Assembly (NCBI GenBank): GCA_029261305.1
Contig: JAJDBO010000413.1
Span: 1 to 15,093 of the forward strand
Direction of reading: 5' to 3'
Origin: Nitrospirales bacterium
Lineage (GTDB): Bacteria > Nitrospirota > Nitrospiria > Nitrospirales > UBA8639
Length of the DNA: 15,093 nucleotides
The notes below the pieces were generated by a model. It searched no databases. It saw only the letters and a program-made list of their open reading frames with translations, and was not told the DNA's origin. Below are positions 1 through 6,968 of the stretch, piece by piece. Within the stretch, counting starts at the first letter, position 1; each line of letters starts with the position of its first letter. Made by a program: the position numbers and the translations under genes.

Positions 1-227
1 ATTTTTGAAAATCCTTTATTTCTGGCCAAGGTCGTAAGATTGCCAAGCACGTCAAGCCCTCGAGACATGGCAGCTTCGGACAAGCGCTTCTGCTGAAAGG
101 TTCCATCCCCTAGTCGGGTCATATCTTTGAAACTATCCAAAATTTTATACGATCCATCGGACTCAATATTCGCCAGGACCATGTGGATGGAATTCGTTCC
201 GATATCAACGACCGCAAGTTTCGCCAT
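1..227 (-). CDS. ppx: Exopolyphosphatase / guanosine pentaphosphatase (Ppx/GppA family), N-terminal part only
   Basis: The minus strand opens with ATG at 227 and reads without a stop to the left edge, giving 75 residues of an incomplete gene. The N-terminus starts MAKLAVVDIGTNSIHMVLA, the phosphate-binding beta-hairpin of the ASKHA fold typical of Ppx/GppA enzymes, followed by a segment with MTRLGDG, also usual in this family. These enzymes remove terminal phosphates from polyphosphate, and some convert pppGpp to ppGpp; this fragment cannot separate the two activities. An AGGAAAGGG ribosome binding site sits a few bases upstream of the ATG. It follows the phosphatase gene at 313-1098 on the same strand after 85 bases, so the two may be cotranscribed. 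The neighbouring ppk1 makes exopolyphosphatase the more natural reading. Confidence 0.85.
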   Translation of the reverse strand, partial: MAKLAVVDIGTNSIHMVLANIESDGSYKILDSFKDMTRLGDGTFQQKRLSEAAMSRGLDVLGNLTTLARNKGFSK

Positions 228-312
228 AGCTACCCTTTCCTGTCTAACGAAATATCAAACCCCATGGAGCAGATAAAGAGAAAGGTATATTTCGAAAAAA
301 AGACATGACGCA

Positions 313-1098
313 TCAAAACTCCACGAGTCTCTTCAATTCCTCTACGATCTCTGAGGTTCCGAAAAGCACATCCACTTTATGAGGAATGGTTGATGGCCGC
401 ATCAGCATGGTCCCACCAGCTTCTTCAACTAACACTTGTGTCGCCATAGCATCCCATGGGTTCAGGGCAGGATCAATCATTGCCGACACGGCTCCACTCG
501 CCACCAATGCATGCCCAAAGCAATCAGTGTAGGTCCGCAAGTACGGACAATGTTCTGATAAGGTTTGGTAGGTACGCTCTCCACCAATGCTGATAAATTG
601 CGCGATATCTCCGGTGGCAATCATTGCTTCCGTTAGAGGTTTTGGTGATGCCACTAAAAGAGCATCGCCATCACAATGAGCCCCCAAGCCACGAGCCGCC
701 GCATAGGTGCGTTTCAAAACCGGAAGATGAATCACTCCTAGTAACGCCGTTCGCTCTACCGTATCTTCCAAGGCCACGATGGTGCCAAATAAAGGAATAT
801 GATTCACAAACGATCGCGTGCCATCAATTGGGTCAACCAGCCATCGATATCGGGCGCCTTGCTCTTTCTGCCCATATTCTTCCCCAAGAATATCAATCCC
901 AGAAGACAGGGGATGCTCGGATAAGATCTTTCGAATGGTTGTTTCAGCCTCACGATCGGCCATCGTGACTGGCGACCCATCGCCTTTGTGTTCAACGGCC
1001 AAAAGGTCTGCTTCAAACCACTTCATAATTTGTGGGGATGGGGTCTCTGCTGCTTTCACGGCCAAATCGAGCAATGCTGTTAAATCCAATGTGTCCAT
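313..1098 (-). CDS. Inositol monophosphatase family phosphatase, probably histidinol-phosphatase (HisN) type
   Basis: A 261-residue protein, full length for the Mg2+/Li+-dependent inositol-monophosphatase superfamily. The metal-binding residues are all visible: GEEYG at 72-76 (Glu73/Glu74), the signature DPIDGT at 89-94 and NPWDAMA at 213-219 (Asp216). GDGSPVTMADREAE at 39-52 is the lid-loop region. The stretch WLVDPIDGTRSF followed by PLFGT resembles HisN-type histidinol-phosphate phosphatases more than classical inositol phosphatases or CysQ. A cytosolic role removing phosphate from histidinol phosphate or another small phosphoester is therefore likely, but the substrate is inference. The ATG at 1098 lacks a clear Shine-Dalgarno sequence: the nearest purine run, AAAGG, is about 15 bases upstream. 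It lies just upstream of the ppx-type gene on the same strand and is divergent from ppk1. Confidence 0.88.
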   Translation of the reverse strand: MDTLDLTALLDLAVKAAETPSPQIMKWFEADLLAVEHKGDGSPVTMADREAETTIRKILSEHPLSSGIDILGEEYGQKEQGARYRWLVDPIDGTRSFVNHIPLFGTIVALEDTVERTALLGVIHLPVLKRTYAAARGLGAHCDGDALLVASPKPLTEAMIATGDIAQFISIGGERTYQTLSEHCPYLRTYTDCFGHALVASGAVSAMIDPALNPWDAMATQVLVEEAGGTMLMRPSTIPHKVDVLFGTSEIVEELKRLVEF

Positions 1099-1401
1099 GT
1101 AAAAAAATGGCCTTTGTTGAGATAAGTGATTTCTTGCCAGGAATTTCAGACTGCGCAGAGTATTTTCTCCTACTTCCCACCCTCATCACAACCCCGATCG
1201 CGCCCCCCAACGGTGAGCTCTCCAGATAAGGTGAGCACATATAGCGGTCACCCTATCATAAAAACTGACTTGATCAATCGAATTAAACGACCGATAAAGG
1301 ACATTGATGATACCTAACGCCAGTCCATCACAAACTGCTTGTAGCATGAATGCCTTTGGCCTACTATAGAGATGTGAATTGACACGCCGGAGAGTGAACC
1401 T
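1099..1401. promoter_or_regulatory. Divergent intergenic region between the HisN-like gene and ppk1
   Basis: This 303-base stretch has no convincing gene and must carry promoters for both directions. Short repeats are present: GGTGAGC at 1212-1218 and 1230-1236, with a near-inverse GGTCACC at 1246-1252, and a palindrome TTGATCAA at 1270-1277. A minus-strand TATGAT occurs around 1254-1259 as a possible -10 for the phosphatase gene, but its -35 is poor. I found no 11-base-spaced PHO-box-like repeat here, so PhoB control of ppk1 is not supported by what I can see. Confidence 0.45.
1339..1367 (+). promoter_or_regulatory. Candidate sigma-70-like promoter of ppk1
   Basis: TTGTAG at 1339-1344 and TACTAT at 1362-1367 are separated by 17 bases. 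This would start transcription near 1374, leaving a leader of about 28 bases before the ppk1 ATG. Both hexamers are imperfect matches (3/6 and 4/6), so this is a candidate from spacing and position only. Confidence 0.3.
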
Positions 1402-3552
1402 ATGTCAGCCAATCCAGCACCCTCACATTTAAAGGTCGTCCCTGACCCCATCGACCTCGATAATCCACGACTCTACATTAATCGAGAATTAAGCTGGCTT
1501 CAGTTCAATGCCCGCGTGTTGGAAGAAGCTGAAGACCTGAAGCATCCCCTGCTCGAACGAGTAAAATATCTCTCGATTTTTTCTAGTAATCTCGATGAAT
1601 TTTTTATGATTCGCATTTCCGGTCTCCGGCAACAATTATCCGGAGGGGTCCTGGAGGCACCACCAGATGGCATGACAACCTCCGAGCAAATTGCGGCGGT
1701 CCGCCAGGAATTGATGGACCAACTGAAGCGTTTTTCCCAATGTTGGCAACACGATATTCTTCCAAAGCTGGAAGTATCCGACATCCATATCCTACGCTAC
1801 AATCAACTCCAACCTAAACAGCGAAAACTCCTGGGGCGCTATTTTTCCCGAGAAATTTTCCCCACGCTTACGCCTTTGGCCTTTGACCCAGCGCATCCGT
1901 TTCCTCACATTTCAAATCTGAGTTTTAATTTAGCGGTCGTGGCCAAAGATCCTGAGCGTGGAGAATGTTTCGCCCGAGTCAAAATTCCAAACACCTTTCC
2001 ACGTCTACTTCGCATTCCCAATGAAGATATGGTTACCGAAAGCGAGCAACTCGGCTTGACGGAACTTGCCGCAAACAACTTCGTCTGGCTGGAAGAAGTC
2101 GTGGCTGCCAATATTGGACTCTTATTCCCCGGGTTAAAAATCGTGGCCGCGTACCCCTTCCGCATCACCCGAGATGCTGACTTTGAAATCGAAGAAGACG
2201 AAGCGGCAGATCTATTAGAATCGATTGAAGAACAGGTTGATCAGCGACATTTTGGATCAGTCGTTCGTTTAGAAATTGACCAATCCACTCCGGACTCCAT
2301 TCGAGATATCCTTGTGAGAAATCTCAGCCTAGCCCCCTATCAAGTGTACACACAAGACCTCCCTCTCGGATTATCCAGTCTCATGGAATTAACCAAAATC
2401 GAACGGCCTGATCTCAAATTTTCCCCTTTTCTTCCTGCGACGCCAGAAAATCTTCAGAAAAGTGAAAGCTTGTTCACTACCATCCGTCGAGAAGATGTTC
2501 TCCTGTATCACCCATTTGATAATTTCATGCCAGTCGTGGATTTCCTTCGTGAAGCGGCCAAAGACCCCAAGGTCTTGGCCATTAAGCAAACGCTCTATCG
2601 TGTCGGCTCGAAATCGCCGATTGTGGATGCCTTAATGGAAGCCAGAGAAAATGGCAAACAGGTCGCGGTGCTCTTTGAACTCAAAGCCAGATTCGATGAA
2701 GAAAACAATATCGAATGGGCTCGAAAGCTTGAAGCAGAAGGCGTCCACGTCGTGTATGGAGTCTTAGGACTCAAAACCCACGCCAAGATGTGCATGGTCG
2801 TCCGTCGTGACGAAGACGGCCTACGTCGGTATGTCCACCTGGGAACGGGTAACTATAACCCCGTGACCAGTCGGATTTACACCGACTTGAGCTTTTTCAC
2901 ATGTCAGCCGGCAGTCGGCGCTGATGTCTCTGATTTATTCAATGCCCTCACTGGCTATTCTCGTAAAGACAGCTATAGCAAGATTCTCGTGGCACCACGC
3001 CTGATGCGAGAACAACTTCTCGAGCGCATCCATCGGGAAATTGAGCGCCAAAAAACCCATCAGGATGGATATATCGCGTTTAAAATGAATGCCTTGGCCG
3101 ACAAAGCATGCATTCAAGCGCTCTACCGAGCATCACAGGCCGGCGTGAAAATTGAATTGCAAATCAGAGGAGTGTGTGGATTACGCCCAGGCATTTCTGG
3201 GGTCAGTGAGAATATTACGGTGACCTCTATAGTCGGACGCTTTCTGGAACATGCACGTATTTATTATTTTCGAAATGGAGGACAACATGAGGTATTTTTA
3301 GGGAGCGCAGATCTCATGCCTCGGAATTTAGATCGGCGAGTAGAGGTACTTTTCCCGGTAGAATCACCTCGGCTTCGGGAGAATCTGTTACACGACCTGG
3401 TAGAAATCTATTTGAATGACAATGTAAAGACCCGCCGCTTACGACCAGATGGGGGCTATGAACGCCTCCAACCAGCCAATCACGAAACCGCAATAGATGC
3501 CCAGGAATGGATGATGAATTATCGAGGGAAAGACATCGTAGACAAAGTCTGA
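1402..3552 (+). CDS. ppk1: Polyphosphate kinase 1 (PPK1)
   Basis: This 716-residue protein is full length for PPK1, the enzyme that reversibly transfers the gamma phosphate of ATP onto growing polyphosphate. All four regions are recognisable. The N-terminal domain begins with YINRELSWLQFNARVLEEA near residue 25. The head domain includes PAHPFPHISNLSFNL at 163-177. Two phospholipase-D-like catalytic domains follow. The autophosphorylated histidine is His460 in GLKTHAKM, and the second catalytic histidine is His617 in FLEHARIYYF. LGTGNYNP at 480-487 and the nearby arginines are family hallmarks. The start is supported by GGAGAG at 1389-1394, seven bases before the ATG. It is transcribed alone on the plus strand, convergent with phoU and divergent from the HisN/ppx pair, so synthesis and breakdown of polyphosphate are encoded side by side under separate promoters. 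Confidence 0.98.
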   Translation: MSANPAPSHLKVVPDPIDLDNPRLYINRELSWLQFNARVLEEAEDLKHPLLERVKYLSIFSSNLDEFFMIRISGLRQQLSGGVLEAPPDGMTTSEQIAAVRQELMDQLKRFSQCWQHDILPKLEVSDIHILRYNQLQPKQRKLLGRYFSREIFPTLTPLAFDPAHPFPHISNLSFNLAVVAKDPERGECFARVKIPNTFPRLLRIPNEDMVTESEQLGLTELAANNFVWLEEVVAANIGLLFPGLKIVAAYPFRITRDADFEIEEDEAADLLESIEEQVDQRHFGSVVRLEIDQSTPDSIRDILVRNLSLAPYQVYTQDLPLGLSSLMELTKIERPDLKFSPFLPATPENLQKSESLFTTIRREDVLLYHPFDNFMPVVDFLREAAKDPKVLAIKQTLYRVGSKSPIVDALMEARENGKQVAVLFELKARFDEENNIEWARKLEAEGVHVVYGVLGLKTHAKMCMVVRRDEDGLRRYVHLGTGNYNPVTSRIYTDLSFFTCQPAVGADVSDLFNALTGYSRKDSYSKILVAPRLMREQLLERIHREIERQKTHQDGYIAFKMNALADKACIQALYRASQAGVKIELQIRGVCGLRPGISGVSENITVTSIVGRFLEHARIYYFRNGGQHEVFLGSADLMPRNLDRRVEVLFPVESPRLRENLLHDLVEIYLNDNVKTRRLRPDGGYERLQPANHETAIDAQEWMMNYRGKDIVDKV

Positions 3553-3723
3553 CAAACACCTCAACGATTTTTCCTAGAAGTTCCCGCCTTTATTTCTTCA
3601 CCATGTCCATATGGAATATTTCTATTTTTTGACTTTCACTGCCCGTCGATGTTCTTTAGACGAAGGGGAAAGTCACAGTAGGAGCATGACGAAATTCAAA
3701 TAGTTTAGTGGGAGGGGGAAGAA
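3553..3723. other. Convergent spacer between ppk1 and phoU with an imperfect hairpin
   Basis: The 171-base spacer separates the 3' ends of ppk1 and phoU. It contains an inverted repeat with outer arms GACTTTC (3631-3637) and GAAAGTC (3668-3674) and inner arms CGTC (3644-3647) and GACG (3659-3662), interrupted by an internal loop. A run of six T precedes it on the plus strand (3625-3630). Neither strand has the T-run after the hairpin that an intrinsic terminator needs, so it may stabilise the 3' ends or be incidental. No gene is seen here. Confidence 0.4.
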
Positions 3724-4392
3724 TTACTCAATGGGTGCGGGATTCGTATGACGAATAATTTTACCTTCCACCATATAGACAATCAGCTCTCCAATGTTAG
3801 TGGCATGATCCGCAATGCGCTCAATGTATTTTGAAATAAAGGAAAGGCGAATGGCGCGAGTAATCGTTTGTGGATTTTCAATCATGAAGGACAAAAGTTC
3901 TCGAAACAGCTGTTCGGTAAGTTCATCAACTTCATCGTCATTGTCTAACACTTTTCTCGCCAATTCCGAATCCCACTTGACGAATGCGTCTAGCGAATCC
4001 CACACCATTTTCATGGCCATTTCGGCCATCCGGGGAATATCGATATAGGGCTTGAGCTGAGGCTCTTCATTGAGTTCGATAACCCGTTCACAAATATTTT
4101 CTGCCAAATCACTCATTCGTTCGAGTTCCGTGGAGATTTTCATGGCGGTGGTAATAAATCGGAGATCTCGAGCCGCCGGTTGATACAGAGCCAATAATTC
4201 CAGACAAGCCTCATCCACTTCTACATCAAAGGTATTCACTCGACGATCGTTCTCGATAACCTTTCGAGCTAGAACCTCGTCGCGATTGACCAATGCCCGC
4301 AAGGCCTCTTGAATCTGCTCTTCAACTAACGCACCCATCTGCAAGATTTTACTTTTGAGTGCCGCTAGTTCTTCGTCAAAATGTCGTTGCAT
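3724..4392 (-). CDS. phoU: Phosphate signalling/transport accessory protein PhoU
   Basis: This 222-residue, all-helical protein has the usual length for PhoU. It shows the internal duplication of the family: two three-helix bundles, each carrying an ExxxD metal-binding motif. The first is ERMSDLAENI at 91-100 and the second ERIADHATNI at 191-200, with matching Asn99 and Asn199. PhoU sits on the cytosolic face of PstB/PstC and contacts PhoR; it keeps PhoR inhibitory when phosphate is plentiful and limits toxic phosphate uptake. It is the last gene of the pst operon, 21 bases after pstB, with a GAGGAAA ribosome binding site just before its ATG. The order pstSCAB-phoU matches the classical arrangement. 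No terminator with a T-run was identified downstream. Confidence 0.97.
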   Translation of the reverse strand: MQRHFDEELAALKSKILQMGALVEEQIQEALRALVNRDEVLARKVIENDRRVNTFDVEVDEACLELLALYQPAARDLRFITTAMKISTELERMSDLAENICERVIELNEEPQLKPYIDIPRMAEMAMKMVWDSLDAFVKWDSELARKVLDNDDEVDELTEQLFRELLSFMIENPQTITRAIRLSFISKYIERIADHATNIGELIVYMVEGKIIRHTNPAPIE

Positions 4393-4413
4393 CGTTTCCT
4401 CACTTTACGTCCT

Positions 4414-5280
4414 TTATCCGAAGCGTCCGGTGACATAATCTTCCGTTCGACGATCTGTTGGATTCGTGAAGATGGCCTTGGTATCTTCAAACTCAATGAG
4501 TTCTCCCAGGAGGAAGAATCCGGTTAAATCCGAGACTCGAGAGGCTTGCTGCATATTGTGGGTCACAATCACCACTGTAAGTTGATGCTTGAGCGAATGA
4601 AGAAGTTCTTCAATCTTTGCGGTAGAGATCGGGTCCAAGGCTGAACAGGGTTCATCCAACAGTAAGACTTCCGGGTTAACGGCTAAGGCTCTGGCAATAC
4701 ACAGGCGTTGTTGCTGGCCACCCGACAAACCCAAGGCGCTCTGATGGAGCCGGTCTTTGGCTTCTTCCCACAATCCAGCTCCCTGCAGACTTTTCTCGAC
4801 GATGTCATCTAAATCACTGCGCCGTCGCATACCGCGCAATTGAGGCCCATAGGCCACATTTTGGTAAATCGATTTTGGAAAGGGATTGATCTTCTGAAAC
4901 ACCATACCGACTTTGGTCCGTAAGTCGGTGATATCCACAGACGGGTCATAGATATTTTCCCCATCCATCAGTATCCGGCCATCAACCCGAGTCCCTTCCA
5001 CCAAATCATTGAGTCGATTCAGACAGCGGAGCAAGGTGGATTTTCCACATCCTGACGGCCCAATAAACGCCGTGATCTTATGTTTGGGAATGACTAAATT
5101 AATCTTAAAGAGCGCCTGTTTGTCTCCATAGAAAAAATGCACGTCCTCAACGATAATTTTGGGGTCGAGTGCATGGTCGGAATGTTCAGGTTCAGTCGTC
5201 ATGTCTTTATCCGTTGCATAAGGAATAAGCCGGTGAGTGTGCTTAGCTTTCGAGGGTTTGTCAATCACGGGACTCATCAC
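4414..5280 (-). CDS. pstB: Phosphate ABC transporter ATP-binding protein PstB
   Basis: PstB is the ATPase that powers phosphate import through PstCA. The 288-residue reading frame contains Walker [10 protein letters not shown] at 74-82, Q-loop Gln129 within [13 protein letters not shown], signature LSGGQQQR at 185-192, Walker B VLLLDEP at 205-211 and switch His241 in VTHN. The FQKxNPFPxSI stretch is diagnostic for PstB among ABC ATPases. The frame has about 30 extra N-terminal residues compared with Escherichia coli PstB. The first ATG (5280) has AAGGA about 11 bases upstream and is followed at once by a second ATG. An internal ATG at 5202 would give 262 residues, closer to the family norm, but has only a weak GGA signal. 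The N-terminus is therefore uncertain. It lies 45 bases downstream of pstA and 21 bases before phoU. Confidence 0.96.
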   Translation of the reverse strand: MMSPVIDKPSKAKHTHRLIPYATDKDMTTEPEHSDHALDPKIIVEDVHFFYGDKQALFKINLVIPKHKITAFIGPSGCGKSTLLRCLNRLNDLVEGTRVDGRILMDGENIYDPSVDITDLRTKVGMVFQKINPFPKSIYQNVAYGPQLRGMRRRSDLDDIVEKSLQGAGLWEEAKDRLHQSALGLSGGQQQRLCIARALAVNPEVLLLDEPCSALDPISTAKIEELLHSLKHQLTVVIVTHNMQQASRVSDLTGFFLLGELIEFEDTKAIFTNPTDRRTEDYVTGRFG

Positions 5281-5325
5281 GTATCACATCCTTTGATATA
5301 AATGGATTACGATAAAAGAAACGCC

Positions 5326-6960
5326 TTAAACCGCCGCACCTTTAAATTTCTTTCTCATTCGATTCCTGAGAGTAATCGCCGTGATATTCAATAAAATCAC
5401 CACCATGACCAAAATCAAGGTGGTAACATACACCATGGGTTTTGCCGCTTCTACATTTGGCGATTGAAATCCCACATCATAGATGTGAAATCCTAAATGC
5501 ATGAATTTTCGGTCAAGATGCACAAATGGAAAATGAAAGTCCAACGGCAACGCTGGTGCGAGTTTGACCACGCCGGTTAACATTAAGGGCGCCACCTCAC
5601 CTGTGGCTCGGGCCACTGCCAAAATCAAACCCGTGAGAATTCCAGGCATGGCACAAGGGAGAATGACTTTTAACATACTTTCAAATTTGGTCGCTCCCAA
5701 CGCCAATGACCCTTCGCGATATTCCCGAGGCACGGCGGATAAACTTTCTTCCGTTGCGACAATGACAACAGGAACGGTCATAAGCGCAAGGGTCAGCGAG
5801 GCCCACAAGATTCCACCGGTTCCAAAAGTAGGATTGGGCAAGGCCTCAGAATAAAACAGTTGGTCCATGGTCCCACCAACGGCGTACACAAAAAACCCTA
5901 ACCCAAACACACCAAACACAATAGATGGAACCCCCGCCAGATTGTTCACCGCAATTCGAACGATTCGAACAACCAGGCCTTGACGTGCATACTCCTTCAA
6001 ATAAAATGCCGCCAATACACCGAACGGAACCACCGCGACACTCATGATGAGCACCATCATCACCGTGCCAAAGATCGCGGGAAAAATCCCGCCTTCGGTA
6101 TTGGCTTCACGAGGCTCATCGCTTAACACATTCCAGAAATTCACCAGGTAGGTCAAACATTTTTTAACGGTGCCCATATCATTTGGTCGAAGTGCTCTGA
6201 CAAACTGGCCGGCAGGTAAAGTTTTTTCACGCCCATTGGTATCAACCAACACGACAGAATATTCGGCTAACCGACCGTCAAGTTCTCTGATGGTCTCCAC
6301 ATGTTGTTGATATTGAACTTCAAGTTCCTGAATGGATCTTTGCAAGGCATCAATTTCGGGGGAATTGCTAATCCCTTTAATTTTCATTGCTTGAATGTCT
6401 AAACGGGCATGCTCCATGTCGTAATTAATATCACCGATTTTCACCGTCCGGATAAATTCAATATCCTCATGCAATTCGTTAGCTTTTTCTATTAGTGGGG
6501 TGACCACATCCCAGATATTATCCAATCCATCCGGAAGATCCATTTCGCCACGCTTGATATGTTTAATGCGTCCATAGAAATTCCCCCATTCTCGACGCTC
6601 AAACACAATCGCATCCTTTGGTGTCTCACGAGAGATGATTTGCTCCTCATCGACCCACCGGAAATCCAACCCATACAAATCTCGATTCCCCACCTTGAGT
6701 CGAATGCGGCTTTTTCCCTCCGGGTATTCGAGAGTCGCAGAGTTAGGAATGACTTCCTGCCCTTTGAGTTCCCCAAGAATGCGAGTGCCATCTTTGAGAG
6801 TCAGTTCATGAATCGTATGTGGCCAAAAAAACCCTAACCCATTCACCATAATGAGAAGAAGCACTCCCCCTACCATCAACAGAGATAAGGCCACAGCCGC
6901 TCCGCACAACCACACAAACAGGGTTCCGGAGCTGAGATATTTGTTAAGAGCTTGTCTCAT
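5326..6960 (-). CDS. pstA: Phosphate ABC transporter permease PstA, long form with N-terminal soluble insertion
   Basis: At 544 residues this is far longer than E. coli PstA (about 300). Residues 14-45 form a first membrane segment. Residues 50-280 form a hydrophilic region expected on the periplasmic side, with a beta-rich part (50-135) and a heptad-like coiled-coil stretch (about 155-235). The conserved permease core runs from about 295 to 535, with several hydrophobic helices and the EAA loop that docks on PstB at EGSLALGATKFESMLKV (416-432). This layout matches long PstA proteins of Pseudomonas and Vibrio type with an extra N-terminal domain (DUF3333 type), whose role I do not know. The start is supported by AGGAAG overlapping the pstC stop, with eight bases between the genes, implying translational coupling. 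Confidence 0.95.
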   Translation of the reverse strand: MRQALNKYLSSGTLFVWLCGAAVALSLLMVGGVLLLIMVNGLGFFWPHTIHELTLKDGTRILGELKGQEVIPNSATLEYPEGKSRIRLKVGNRDLYGLDFRWVDEEQIISRETPKDAIVFERREWGNFYGRIKHIKRGEMDLPDGLDNIWDVVTPLIEKANELHEDIEFIRTVKIGDINYDMEHARLDIQAMKIKGISNSPEIDALQRSIQELEVQYQQHVETIRELDGRLAEYSVVLVDTNGREKTLPAGQFVRALRPNDMGTVKKCLTYLVNFWNVLSDEPREANTEGGIFPAIFGTVMMVLIMSVAVVPFGVLAAFYLKEYARQGLVVRIVRIAVNNLAGVPSIVFGVFGLGFFVYAVGGTMDQLFYSEALPNPTFGTGGILWASLTLALMTVPVVIVATEESLSAVPREYREGSLALGATKFESMLKVILPCAMPGILTGLILAVARATGEVAPLMLTGVVKLAPALPLDFHFPFVHLDRKFMHLGFHIYDVGFQSPNVEAAKPMVYVTTLILVMVVILLNITAITLRNRMRKKFKGAAV

Positions 6961-6968
6961 TCGTCTTC

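Noticed and set aside
624..968. Plus-strand open frame of 114 residues opposite the HisN-like gene
   Set aside because: It lies wholly within a strongly conserved gene on the other strand, has no recognisable domain and has low-complexity composition; it is a shadow frame.
1212..1252. GGTGAGC direct repeats and near-inverse GGTCACC as an operator
   Set aside because: The units are short, their spacing is 18 bases and they match no regulator motif I can name; chance is likely.
5202..5280. Extra N-terminal residues of PstB as a new domain
   Set aside because: About 26 polar residues without pattern precede a second possible start at 5202; a start-site ambiguity explains them better.
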